Position numbers and translations under genes: made by a program. A stretch of 64,000 nt of DNA from Diphasiastrum complanatum (lineage: Eukaryota > Streptophyta > Lycopodiopsida > Lycopodiales > Lycopodiaceae). Every line of letters begins with the position of its first letter. The stretch's first letter is position 1. This document shows, one piece after another, positions 34,661 to 44,910 of the stretch. The stretch lies in the NCBI GenBank assembly GCA_029204225.1, contig CM055101.1, positions 44,824,180-44,888,179 on the forward strand, in the 5' to 3' direction. The notes below the pieces were generated by a model. It made no database searches. It was not told the DNA's origin and was given only the letters and a program-made list of their open reading frames with translations.

Positions 34661-34716
34661 TGCTCTTAGCTTTACTTCCATTGTAATTGCTATTTGCTTA
34701 GATTTGGCACATGACA
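34661..34716 (+). repeat. 56-bp LTR end of old element F, left copy
   Basis: Identical over 56 bases to 45656-45711. Ends GGCACATGACA, and element E entered directly after it. Read together with the primer site to the right of E, this is the end of F's 5' LTR. The rest of that LTR, upstream, could not be delimited. Confidence 0.75.
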
Positions 34717-34717
34717 T

Positions 34718-34959
34718 AGTTAGAATTAAAGTTAGAATCACTGTGTTACTGTACTGTGGATCCTATCAGTGGATAAGGATCAGTTGGCCTCGCCACGAGG
34801 CAAGTCGACGGGACACGCGTCCCGCCAACGGCAACCTGGGTCATGCATGGGTTGCCTGAGTGAACAACTATATGTACAGTGTAATTTCATTTTGAGACAT
34901 GCAGTTGCTATGTGAGCTTGATGAAGAGAGTGATTTTCTGTCTGTGTTACTGTGTAGCA
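34718..34959 (+). repeat. 5' LTR of element E, left part
   Basis: First 242 bases of the LTR, including a GC-rich segment around 34790-34860 with GGGACACGCGTCCC. It ends in TAGCA (34955-34959), the target site duplicated by element D. Confidence 0.88.
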
Positions 34960-35550
34960 TGTGAAAGATTCAACTAGTTTCATCACATTTTTGCAATATT
35001 TCCATATTTGGCATATTGAGGCCAAAACTTGTTTTAGACTTAGAGGTTGACTTTTCAAAGTTCATTAGTCTAAATTTCATTTGAATAAACACTTTTTGAA
35101 AGTGTGGGAAAGATAGAATGCAAGTTTGAGTAGATTCAATTTGAATAAGTTGGGTACATTGAATCTAGACCCAAAATTGCTAGGGTTAGCATTTTGGTGG
35201 GAAAGCCAAGTGGCCAAATAGGGTTTGGACCTGCTATAAAAGGATGTAACTCGTGGAGAGAGTCATCTTCTCTCTTCTCTATCTCATTTCATGCTTATAC
35301 ATGGTTCTCTTGGGTTCTACTATCCATTGGTGCACTATCTTGGTGATTCCTTGCAATTCTATGTGTAGAATGATCTATATTTGCTATTTTTGGATCCACA
35401 CATGTGAAATACAGTAGCTTGCTGGTTTTATATGGACAGGAATAGTACATAATCATTTCATTCAAATTTGATCAAGTTCTATTAGTGTTTGCATCTCAAA
35501 TTGTGTGTAGATGCTGATTTTTCTACATTGGTGAAATTGGTAGTGTGTTT
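34960..35550 (+). repeat. 5' LTR of element D, 3'-truncated
   Basis: Aligns with 39701-40290 and then diverges. The last about 60 bases and the primer-binding site are absent. It holds CACACATGTGAAA at 35397-35409, where the 3' LTR has CACACGTGTGAAA. A probable promoter, CTATAAAAGG, lies near 35233. Confidence 0.88.
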
Positions 35551-36130
35551 CAGGTTATGAAGGAGGAAATCAGATCTATCAATGATTTGGTGAAGATATC
35601 AAGTCTAGAGTATGCTAGAGAGGATTCTACACCAAAATCGAAGTTTTTGCTTTTGTAGATTGGATCTTTTGTAGATCAAAACACTAAATAGGTCAATATA
35701 CTTGTTCAATTCCGATTTTTGAATTCACATACTGGATTTGGCCGATTTTTGGATCATTGGTTCAGCCTAAGTGGTGGCTTATAGATTGCATATCAAATTT
35801 TCAGCATTTGCATGTAGATTTGGAATAGTCAATTTTTTGTGATTTTGTCAAAACCCTAATTTTGATTGGATCTCTAGATAGTGAGGTTTCTGGACTTCAT
35901 TTGAGTGTGTTTCAATCTTAGGAAGTGGCAAAAGTCATTAGATTGAGGATAGATCATAGGTTGATCAAGATTCCATGATTCTATGTGTTGATTTGCTTGG
36001 ATAAGTGCTAGAAGAGAATTTGTGAGATAGTTTCAAATCTTGGTGATTTCTTTTGAAAGCATTTGTTGTTGTTCAAAGGAGTGCTTTGTGCATTGAAGCA
36101 GGTTGAAAGAGAAGATCAGGTCATTGCTAC
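35551..36130 (+). other. Leader of element D
   Basis: Non-coding sequence between the truncated LTR and gag. No primer-binding site is recognisable at its left end. Confidence 0.6.
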
Positions 36131-36989
36131 ATGGCAACCTCAATTGGAGTCATGTTGGAAGCCAATGATAGGCTTACCTCAAGTAAGTATTCATTATGGA
36201 AAGTGAGGATGGAGTCACTTCTTGAGATGAATGATGTTTTGGATATTGTTGTAGGTTTGGAGGAGAGACCAGCAACACAACAAGATCAATTGAGGTATGA
36301 CAAGAGGGCCAAGAAGGCTCTACACATGATAAAGATGAATGTTACCAATGAACTTCTCAAGGAAGTTGGTAAGTGCACATCATCTCTGGATGCTTGGAAT
36401 TCATTGAAGAAGCTTTATGAATCCAAGTCTACTTCTAGAGTGTTGACTCTAAGAAGGCAAATCTTCTTGTTTGCAAAATAATGAAGAAAGTCCAAGTACT
36501 TTTGTTTTGAGAATGAAAGCATTGAATGATGAGTTAGCTTGCATAGATGAAAGCATTAAGGAACGAGAGCTTATTCAAGTGATTCTTAATGGCTTGTTGG
36601 ATGCTCATGCTAACATTGTTCAAAGTATTGCTATTCAAAAGACTTTGCCAAGTTTGATGGATCTTCAAGAGATCTTGATCAATGAGGAATATAGGCTTCA
36701 AGCAAGAGGTGGATCTACATCGACACTTAAAGAGGATGCTATTTCACAAAGGGCAAATTCAAGGGAAAAACCAAAAGCAAGTGGTCTAAAGGGCAAGATC
36801 AAGTGGATGCTTCCTCAAGTGGCAAAAATAAGGATAGATCAAAGCTCAAGTGCTTCTATTGTGGCATCAAAGGACACTTTGCAAGTGAGTGCTACAAGAA
36901 GAAGAGAGATCAAGGAGACAAGCAAGGTAATCTTACTCTTGATGAGGATGGTTTGGATGTGCAAGATGCAAATGATGATGCTTTTGTGA
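36131..36989 (+). pseudogene. Copia gag of element D (one frameshift)
   Basis: Opens MATSIGVMLEANDRLTSSKY and reads SLWKVRMESLLEMNDVLDIV, NVTNELLKEVGKCTSSLDAW and STSRVLTLRRQIF. A shift near 36475 follows, then NNEESPSTFVLRMKALNDEL, LIQVILNGLLDAHANIVQSI and LQEILINEEYRLQ. A second shift near 36800 leads into the knuckle frame. The protein would build the particle shell. It is closely related to gag of element A (same MLEANDRL/MLETNDRL start and TNELLKEVG block), so the two belong to one family although their LTRs differ. Confidence 0.82.
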
Positions 36990-37681
36990 TGTCTTTATGT
37001 ATGCTTGCTAATGATGGAGATTTAGATCCTTGGTGGATTGATAGTGGAGCAAGTTCATACATGACCTTTCACAAAGAGTACTTCACCTCTTTGTTGGCAT
37101 ATGGAGATGACAAGAGGGTGATCTACACGGCCAATGATGGTGAGTGTGCAATCAAAGGGATTGGCACAATTCCTATTTCTCTTTCTACAAATAGGAATGT
37201 TCATTTGGAGGATGTCTTGTTTATTCCATCTATTACCAAGAATTGGCTTAGTGTGAGTCAAATGCTAAGTAAGGGCCTCAAGGTGAAGTTTGATAGAGAT
37301 GCTTGTTTGATCAAAAGGAAGGATGTCTTGATTGAGAAAGGTAAAAGGCAAGGGAAGTTGTTCAAACTTGATGCTTGTGTTATTGCTAACCAAGTTGGAT
37401 GTGTTGCAAGGGAGCAAATTTCTATTCAAGAGGTTTGGCACAAAAGGATGGGACACCTCAGCTTCAAGTCATTGGAGGTAATGGCAAGGAAGAAGGTTGT
37501 GATTGGTCTTCCAAGTTCCTTAAGTAATGACAAGCATGTTTGTGAGTCTTGTGCTTTGTCTAAGTCACATAGACTACCTTATACTAGATCTATTTCTAGA
37601 TCTACAAAGCCTTTTCGACTTGTACATTCGGATATTCATGATTTACTACAATTAGCAATAGTGGAGCTAAGATGTATGTAG
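36803..37681 (+). pseudogene. Copia zinc knuckle, protease and integrase zinc finger of element D
   Basis: An open frame of 292 codons has the knuckle CFYCGIKGHFASECYKKK at about 36850-36905, then the acidic spacer LTLDEDGLDVQDANDD. The protease DPWWIDSGASSYMTFHKEYF follows, with intact D-S-G; the usual histidine after SS is tyrosine. The block LFIPSITKNWLSVSQMLSKG and the zinc finger VWHKRMGHLSFKSLEVMARK with HVCESCALSKSHRLPYTRS complete it. A one-base change near 37645 shifts the frame at the start of the integrase core. Wording is close to element C. Confidence 0.83.
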
Positions 37682-38571
37682 CATTCATTGATGATTTTAG
37701 TAGATTTTGTTGGATCTATCTACTAAAGAGCAAGGATGAAGTGTATGATGTCTTTGTCAAGTTCAAGAATGCAAGGGAGAACCAATTTTCCACAAAGATC
37801 AAGTGCTTGAGAGGTGACAATGGTGGTGAGTACATATCTAACAAGTTCAAGGCCTTTTGTGATGAGCATGGGATCAAGAGGGAGTATACAACATCAAGGA
37901 CCCCACAACAAAATGGAGTGGCTGAAAGGAAGAATAGAACTTTATGTGAAAGTGCTAAAGCTATGAGGTTAAGTGCTAATCTTGACAAACCATTTTGGGA
38001 TCAAGCTTTGTTGTGTGCCAATTTCTTGTGCAATAGGTGGTCGAGTGCTATTTTGGATGGAAGGACACCTTTTGAGATGCTATTCAAGAGGAGGCCGAGT
38101 GTCAACTTTCTAAGAACCTTTGGATGCACATGCTATGTCAACATTACTCTTGATGATAGGACCAAGGAGGATCCATCTTCAAGAAGAGGTATTTTTGTTG
38201 GATATAGTGAGGTGAGTAAAGCCTACAAGGTTTACATTCCTTCTACTAACAAAGTGATTGTTGGTAGAGATGTCATTTTTTATGAGAGAAACATTCCAAA
38301 GGTGTCTTCAAGCATGATTGATGGTGAAGTAGATGGATCTAACATTCTTGATGTTGATTAGAAGGATCCTACTTTGGATGGTGGTGATGATGGACCTTCA
38401 TCAAGTCAAAAGCCAAGGAGAACATCAAGAGAAAGACAAGTACCTTCAAGGCTCACATATGATCAAAAGGGTAAGCAAGTAGTTTCTGGAAATTATGTTG
38501 CTTTCCTAACCTCTTTGGATGATCCTACAAGTGTAGATCAAGCAAGGAAATAAGAGGAGTGGATCCAAGCA
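37672..38571 (+). pseudogene. Copia integrase core and C-terminus of element D
   Basis: The catalytic core has FIDDFSRFCWIYLLKSKDEV, LRGDNGGEYISNKFKAFCDE and TPQQNGVAERKNRTLCESAK, so all three acidic positions are present. The C-terminal part follows (FLRTFGCTCYVNITLDDRTK, GIFVGYSEVSKAYKVYIPST). A stop at 38359-38361 is followed in the same frame by RRTSRERQVPSRLTYDQKGK, then a stop at about 38551 and [16 protein letters not shown], the normal beginning of reverse transcriptase. The frame then runs directly into the cargo segment. Apart from the two stops this region is well preserved. Confidence 0.85.
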
Positions 38572-39240
38572 ATGGATCTTGAGTATCAAGCTCTTATGAA
38601 GAGTGAAACATCTTTTGGAGGATCTTCTTGTGTACATGGAGCTATGCAAGTGGATGGATGTTATCTTGATGTAAAATCAAGTATTGGATCTGGAAAACAA
38701 AGTTTGATCAATGACTTTGATGATCAAGTTGAAGATCAAGAAATTGATCTCAAAGCGCTTCAACTAGTCAAAAGGGAAGTTGGCAATTTGGAGCTAGTCA
38801 AGAGCATCAAAGGAGAGGTAATTTGCAAAGGTGTTATGGATCTATTTTTGCAGCATATTGAAGACTCAAGTAAGGTCAAAGGAGCAGCAAAGAAGTGTTG
38901 CTCAAGTTTACTTTACTTGTTCTATCTCATGTTTGAGCAATTTCACGTGGACGTGTGCAAATTGTCAAGATATGGTAAAACTAGCTACATTGGTGAGCAT
39001 TGTTTTGATGTTGGATTTGTACTAGCATTATTGGATGATTTTGCTGATGGAAATGAAGCTATTGTAGGTTCATTATGTCACTCATTCATGGTCAAGTCAT
39101 CAAGGTATGATGGTATCTTGAGGCAAGATGAAGATGGAGGCTCATTCATGGAGTATCATGGTGGATACAAGGCAACAAAGGACAAAGGAGGAGGAGACAT
39201 GCAAGCAAAAGTTGATCACTCACATTTATTGTTTGTTTGA
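38572..39240 (+). CDS. Unrecognised cargo frame fused to the start of Copia reverse transcriptase
   Basis: Open for 222 codons. The first ten residues, [10 protein letters not shown], are the Copia reverse transcriptase start also seen in element C. After about residue 11 the text is unrelated to any Copia block: SSCVHGAMQVDGCYLDVKSS, SLINDFDDQVEDQEIDLKAL, GVMDLFLQHIEDSSKVKGAA, KKCCSSLLYLFYLMFEQFHV, LALLDDFADGNEAIVGSLCH and SFMVKSSRYDGILRQDEDGG. No conserved domain, signal peptide or clear membrane segment was recognised; one hydrophobic stretch (SSLLYLFYLMF) is short. The frame equals that of integrase before it and of the RNase H tail after it, with one stop (TGA 39238) between. It looks like captured host sequence or an unrelated retroelement segment. 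Whether it is translated is unknown. Confidence 0.45.
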   Translation: MDLEYQALMKSETSFGGSSCVHGAMQVDGCYLDVKSSIGSGKQSLINDFDDQVEDQEIDLKALQLVKREVGNLELVKSIKGEVICKGVMDLFLQHIEDSSKVKGAAKKCCSSLLYLFYLMFEQFHVDVCKLSRYGKTSYIGEHCFDVGFVLALLDDFADGNEAIVGSLCHSFMVKSSRYDGILRQDEDGGSFMEYHGGYKATKDKGGGDMQAKVDHSHLLFV

Positions 39241-39705
39241 TGTATTTTTCCAGAGAGTTCAGAGTTGGAAGCACGGTGGAATCATCTCACTTACATTCTA
39301 TTTGATTCTTCATGTTCTAGTCACATTTTTACATATAAAATTGATGTAAGAAATAGTGAAGCATCCCAAGTGGACACTATTCTCTATATCAATTATGGTT
39401 GTTTCTATTTTGAGCATTACATGATCATTGAAAGAAGGTCTATTCATAGGAATAAGATCATTCTTATGATGGATCAAAGTTCTATTGTCAAAAACTATGC
39501 AAGGAGCAAGCATATTGAGATACAATATCATTTTGTGAGGGAGCGAGTCATTGCAAAGGAGGTGGAGCTTCAACATGTGTCTTCAAGGGAAGATGTAGCT
39601 GATATCTTCACCAAAGCATTGGGAAAAGACTTGTTCATGAAGCATAGGACTTCACTTGGAGTATTATCAAAGTCTATGCTAAAACTAGTTGAAGAGGGAG
39701 TGTGA
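39241..39705 (+). pseudogene. End of the cargo segment joined to the RNase H tail of element D
   Basis: In the same frame as the cargo, after its stop, the text continues CIFPESSELEARWNHLTYIL, SHIFTYKIDVRNSEASQVDT and IERRSIHRNKIILMMDQSSI. At about 39497 it becomes typical Copia RNase H end: ARSKHIEIQYHFVRERVIAK, HVSSREDVADIFTKALGKDL and FMKHRTSLGVLSKSMLKLVE. The stop follows just inside the 3' LTR after the polypurine tract GAAGAGGGAG (39691-39700). The catalytic RNase H residues lay in the lost part, so no activity is expected. The left boundary of Copia sequence is accurate to perhaps 20 bases. Confidence 0.7.
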
Positions 39706-40351
39706 AAGATTCAACTAGTTTCATCACATTTTTGCAATATTTCCATATTTGGCTTATTGAGGCCAAAACTTGTTTTAGAATTAGAGATTGACTTTTCAAA
39801 GTTCATTAGTCTAAATATCATTTGAATAAACACTTTTTGAAAGAGTGAGAAAGATAGAATGCGAGTTTGAGTAGATTCAATTTGAATAAGTTGGGTACAT
39901 TGAATCTAGACCCAAAATTGGTAGGGTTAGCATTTTGGTGGGAAAGCCAAGTGGCCAAATAGGGTTTGGACCTGCTATAAAAGGATGTAACTCGTGGAGA
40001 GAGTCATCTTCTCTCTTCTCTATCTCATTTCATGCTTATACATGGTTCTCTTGGGTTCTACTATCCATTGGTGCACTATCTTGGTGATTCCTTGCAATTC
40101 TATGTGTAGAATGATCTATATTTGCTATTTTTGGATCCACACGTGTGAAATACAGTAGCTTGCTGGTTTTGTACGGAAAGCAACAGTACATAATCATTTC
40201 ATTCAAGTTTGATCAAGTTCTATTAGTGTTTGCATCTCAAATTGTGTGTAGATGTTGATTTTTCTACATTGGTGAAATTGGTAGTGTATTTCTCTTTCTA
40301 ACCAAAGATCATTCAAGTAGATTGGATCTTAAGGATCTGAAATCTTTCACA
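39701..40351 (+). repeat. 3' LTR of element D
   Basis: 651 bp, TGTGAAAGAT to ATCTTTCACA, directly after the polypurine tract. CCACACGTGTGAAA lies at 40137-40150. It is the complete LTR of this element and defines the end missing from the 5' copy. Confidence 0.9.
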
Positions 40352-40356
40352 TAGCA

Positions 40357-40390
40357 TGATCTATGTTCCTGTGCAAAGCAAATTCTAAGT
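40357..40390 (+). repeat. 5' LTR of element E, right part
   Basis: 34 bases ending AATTCTAAGT. Together with 34718-34959 it restores the 276-bp LTR that matches 44911-45185. TAGCA (40352-40356) before it is D's second target copy. Confidence 0.85.
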
Positions 40391-41719
40391 TGGTTAGAGC
40401 CGTACAGGGAGTGTACACAGTACAGTGTCGCCGTTGAAGAGAGCTTCGGGAGAACCGTCTTCTGAGAGTTCGGGGTTTTACGGCGGGTTGAAGACGGAAA
40501 GAGAAGCACTGGTGCACGATTTCTAATTTATAGAGGCTTGCTAAGCTCGGCAAAGGGATTATTAGCCTGTGCATAGCATCAGACAGGGAAAAATTTGGTG
40601 AAAAATTGACAATTTTGAAGCCAGCTGAAAATTGAAACCGGGCTTGGGGTTACGGTTTTTATACGTAACTGGTAATTTCGCAGCTGTTTGTGCACCGTCT
40701 TGGATGCCGTAATGACAGGAAGGAAACTAATCACATTGTCAACCAGCCATGGAGAGATTCTGAGGTTTATGTCAGAGATTTGTCTCCAGACAGTTAACCT
40801 AGCAGATTTGCAGTAAACAGGTGAAAAAAACCACTTTGTCAAGTTGAGCTAAAATCACCGTTTCTCCATGGAATTTCCTGACTGAACACTCTACAGTCAT
40901 GGATTCAGTAGGGCGACCCTGCTCCAGGCCTCAGATCGTGCTCAAAACGATCCACAAGAGAGTTTAATCTGATAATTTTCAGAGAAGAGAGGCGCGGCCG
41001 CAGGTAGGGTGGTCGCGGGCTGTTCGCGCGCCCAATGCAATAGATAACTTAGTGTACCGAAGACCATAGTGACTGCAAGAGCATGGGTCAATGCCCAGAT
41101 GCAGTTTGGACCTTTGGATGAGGTGTCAAATGAATCAATGGTGCAAAATCTGTGATGGGAAAGAAATTTGAACCACAAGATTTGGTTCAGCCATTGGATG
41201 AGCTTTGAACAGGGCCCTGAAGAATTGAAGTGCATTCTGGCCTTCAAATTCATTAAAAATTTTCATACTGAAAGTTGAGTTGGGTCCCTTCACAAGTGAA
41301 GACTGAAGTTTCTTCAAAGTGAAGAAACAGTTCAAAAGCTAGAAAAGTCCCTCTTTTTTGGTCCTTTGCCCATTTTGACCCAAACGAAAGGCTATAACCT
41401 CCAAATGAAGGGCACCCGAACTGTACCTGCAAGTACGGTACAGCAAAACAGAGTGGTTGCAGCGGAGAAAGTGTTCAGAGTACGTTAGAAGTGGTTTCAC
41501 CATTCCACTGGGCACGTTGTTGGGAGTTGACGACTGAGTGCATATCGGAAGGTGACACCGATTTGGCTTTCAAATTGGTGGTAAAGCGACGAGTGGCCTG
41601 GTAAGAAAAAAAGTGCAGGTCATTATTTTCAACTTCTGACATCACTGTTGGCCTCGACATATTGTTCTTAGCCTAAGGCAGAAGTTTCAAGCAGTTTTGC
41701 GAGTCCATTTTGAGTGAAA
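40391..41719 (+). other. Leader of element E
   Basis: Non-coding, more GC-rich than its surroundings; around 40985-41035 it contains a GCGCGGCCGC-type patch. The primer site is poor: TGGTTAGAGC at 40391, which could be TGGTATCAGAGC with two lost bases. No matching gene was found. Confidence 0.55.
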
Positions 41720-42440
41720 GTAGCAAATTGGACGGAATTTCCAACTATGCAGTGTGGAAATTCAAAATGAAAAACATACTGATGGAGAAAGATGTGTGAG
41801 AAGTCATCACAGGTGATGAGAGAAGGCCGCCAAATGAAGCAGACATCAAAGTGTTCGACAAAAAGATGAGGAAAGCTTTGACCTTCATTAACATGTCAGT
41901 GAAGGATCACATCATTACCCACATTTGTGATGCTATTACACCCAGACAGGCATGGGATGTGCTAAAGGAGCAGTTCGAGACGTCAAATCCGTCAAGAATC
42001 ATGTTTCTGAAGTCAAAGTTGAATAGTGCCCACATGAAACAAGGAGAGCACATTCAGACGTACATGACTAGAATCAAGACAATGCGAGATGAACTGTATT
42101 CTATTGGAGAGCGCATACGTGATGTGGAGCTGGTGCATAATGCATTATGCGGCATTGCAGAACCCTATCAGATGTTTGTGAGTGGAATAGAGTCAAGAGA
42201 AAGATTGCCAACCTTTGATGAGCTCACAGGAATCTTGATGCAGGAAGAGCAACGACGAGAAATGGTGAAAGCTAGACGTCAAAATACTGACGATCAGGCA
42301 CTTGCGACACGCCAAAAACAAGGCAAGGGCAAGGGCAAGAAGAAGTCTAAGCAGCAATTTGCCAAGTCTTAGGAGGATGAGGGATCTTCCAGCAAAACTA
42401 AGAAGAAAGGCAAGTGCTTCCATTGTGGTAAAAAGGATGA
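41720..42440 (+). pseudogene. Copia gag of element E
   Basis: Reads KLDGISNYAVWKFKMKNILM, a stop, then EVITGDERRPPNEADIKVFD, KKMRKALTFINMSVKDHIIT, PRQAWDVLKEQFETSNPSRI, MFLKSKLNSAHMKQGEHIQT and YMTRIKTMRDELYSIGERIR. The lysine-rich linker (GKGKGKKKSKQQF) comes next. After another stop the zinc knuckle begins (KGKCFHCGKK) but is cut after its first half. The 173-codon middle part (41851-42372) is intact. This gag is of a different Copia lineage from A, B, D and G. Confidence 0.8.
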
Positions 42441-43035
42441 CTTCAATGATCTTTGTGATCAATGTGGGATTAAAAGACAATTTACGCAAGCTCATACTCC
42501 TGTTCTCAATAGTGTAGCTGAGTGCAAAAATCGTACGATTGTGGAAAGTGCCAGATCTATGCTAGCTGAGATGAAATTACCAAAAGATTTTTGGTCAGAA
42601 GCATGTAGCACGGCAGTCTATCTTCAAAATAGAAGTCCTACCATTGTCATACCAAAGATAACACCTGAGGAAGCATTCACAAAGAAGAAGCCAAAGGTGA
42701 ACCACTTGCGAATCTTTGGATGTAAGGCCTTTGTACACATTCCTAAGGAAGAGAGACGTAAACTTGATGTAAAAGCTATCAAGTGCATATTCCTAGGATA
42801 TGATGATCGTGTGAAGGGCTATAGATGTTTTGATCCAGTCGAAAACAAAATCCATATAAGCCGAGATGTTATCTTTGATGAATCCAAGATGTATGAAGAC
42901 GAGGATGCTGAGAAGATAGACACATCCAGTGGGAAAGATGGTATAGTGAGAATACCACCTAATGATGATCCATTCATTGACCTTCCGAGTAATGAACATG
43001 AGGATACATCTGAAGATACTATTACTCAACCTTAA
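42441..43035 (+). pseudogene. Integrase tail of element E fused to the cut zinc knuckle
   Basis: Straight after CFHCGKKDD the text is late integrase core (QCGIKRQFTQAHTPVLNSVA, ECKNRTIVESARSMLAEMKL). The C-terminal region follows: PKVNHLRIFGCKAFVHIPKE, KCIFLGYDDRVKGYRCFDPV and NKIHISRDVIFDESKMYEDE. Protease, the integrase zinc finger and the first two catalytic aspartates are deleted, about 350 residues by comparison with element D. The glutamate block reads VAECKN, so the catalytic glutamate position is kept. A stop at 43033-43035 ends the frame before the linker to reverse transcriptase. Confidence 0.8.
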
Positions 43036-43207
43036 GAAACAGGTTGGAGAGGTAGGGACAAACCTTTTGGGGCAAGAAGGATTGAAGTTACAGGTGACAA
43101 ATGCAAGGAGAAGGATGTACCGTGGGATACATTTTCACCAAGAAGCCGATCACCTGACAGAAAGTTCCCTAAGTGGTTTGAGAGATTGATGGAGAGCCGC
43201 GACATAG

Positions 43208-44857
43208 ATGACTTTCCAGGATCATCTAACCAGGGAGAGCTACGAAGATCAACAAGAGAGAAGATACTACCTGAAAGGTATGAAGCAAATTATGCTCTCT
43301 TATCTAGCATTATTCAAAGCAAAGAACCTTCAACTTATTGGTGAAGCGAAGGATGATGACATTTGGATCAAGGCCATGGGAGAGGAGATGGAGTCAATTG
43401 CTAAGCATAGCACATGGGACTTAGTAGAACCACCAGTTGGCAAGAAACCCATTGGTTGCAAATGGGTATACAGGACTAAGTACCATGCAGATGGAAGTAT
43501 AGCAAAGCACAAAGCAAGATTGGTGATCAAAGGGTATGCACAAAATAAAGGCATTGACTATGAGGAGACCTTTGCGCTGGTTTGTAAGTGGAATACTCTA
43601 TGTCTACTTGTTGCTTTAGCTTCACATTTTGGTTGGCCTTTGCATCAGATGGATGTGAAATCTGCTTTTCTAAATGGTGAGTTAGAAGAAGAAGTGTTCA
43701 TGGATCAACCTGAAGGCTTTGTAACGAAAGGACATGAAAATAAAGTATGTCGCTTGAAGAAAGCGCTTTATGGTCTTAAACAAGCACCACGTGCGTGGTA
43801 TAGCAGGATTGATGCCTACTTTCGTTCAAAGGGGATGGTGAGAACACATTTTGATCCAAATCTATATGTCTTATGCTTTGATGGTATGGTTGCTTTGATT
43901 GCTCTTTATGTTGATGACTTGATTATTATGGGAAATAATCAAGAGATGATAGGCATGATCAAGAAAGACCTCATGGAACAATTTGAGATGACGGATCTCA
44001 GCCTGATGCATTACTGCCTTGGAGTAGAAATGTGGCAAAAAGGACATGAAGTGGGTTTAACACAGGTGAAGTATGTCAAAGAGTTGCTGCACAGGTTTAG
44101 GTTGCAGGATTGCAAACCAGTAAACACTCCTATTGAACCAGGTAAAAAGCTTTCTAAGCTTGATGAATCACAGTCATTTGATGCTACGCTATATAGACAG
44201 TTAGTAGGGAGCTTGATTTACCTTACCACAACTAGACCAGATATATGCTATGTTGTTGGCATTGTAAGTCAGTTTATGGCAGCACCTACGGAAACGCATT
44301 GGAAAGCAGCTAAACGCATTTTGCATTATGTGAAAGGCACTTCAGAGTATGGCTTGATTTACAGGAAGCATGATGGTTTACCTGAGTTGTGTGGCTATGT
44401 GGATGCGGATTGGGGAGGTGACTATGATGATCATAGATCCACCACATGATATATATTCCAGTTTTGTGGTAATTGCTTTTCCAGGTCTAGTAAGAAGCAA
44501 AGTACAAATGCTCTTTCCACCACATAAGCAGAGTATAAGGCAATGTGTAGTGCTGCACAAGAAGCTATATGGTTGAGACAAATCTTGGAAGAAATTGGCA
44601 TGAAGCAAAAAAATCCCACGACTTTACATAGCGACAGTCAGAGTGGCATTCAGCTAACAAAGAATCCAGTGTTCCATGCGAGAACTAAACACATTGAGAT
44701 TCAATATCACTTCATACGTGAGAGGTTGCTGAGTCGTGAAATTCATGTTGTTCATTGTAGCACAGAAGAACAACTAGCTGGTATTTTCACTAAGCCACTT
44801 ACTGGAGAAAAGTTTGATGAGTTTAGATCAAAGCTTTCTGTACTTAAAGTTTGTTGA
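43208..44857 (+). pseudogene. Copia reverse transcriptase and RNase H of element E, nearly complete
   Basis: A 413-codon open frame to 44449 contains the full palm: IGCKWVYRTKYHADGSIAKH, MDVKSAFLNGELEEEVFMDQ, LKKALYGLKQAPRAWYSRID and the catalytic IALYVDDLIIMGNNQEM (about 43900). HYCLGVEMWQKGHEVGLTQV, TRPDICYVVGIVSQFM and the RNase H start VDADWGGDYDDHRSTT follow. A TGA at 44447-44449 and a TAA near 44525 interrupt RNase H, which resumes as AAQEAIWLRQILEEIGMKQK and ARTKHIEIQYHFIRERLLSR to 44857. Reverse transcriptase itself could be active if translated. Of all Copia copies here it has the best preserved polymerase. Confidence 0.85.
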
Positions 44858-44910
44858 CTTTAAAGCTATGTATATGACTGTATAAAAAGTGACTCTACTT
44901 TAAGGGAGAG

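Larger units (their letters stand above)
34960..40351 (+). mobile_element. Copia LTR retrotransposon D with foreign cargo, nested in the 5' LTR of E
   Basis: Starts TGTGAAAGAT and ends ATCTTTCACA, a perfect 10-base inverted repeat, with TAGCA on both sides (34955-34959 and 40352-40356). The 5' LTR (34960-35550) lacks its last about 60 bases and the primer site. The interior has gag, zinc knuckle, protease and integrase, but reverse transcriptase and half of RNase H are replaced by about 0.9 kb of unrelated sequence (38610-39490). About 17 substitutions over about 590 LTR bases (about 3%) make it younger than E. It cannot move by itself. Confidence 0.9.

Noticed and set aside
40309..41335. Several minus-strand frames over the leader of E
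   Set aside because: The leader is non-coding in Copia elements; the frames have no motifs and arise from its higher GC content.
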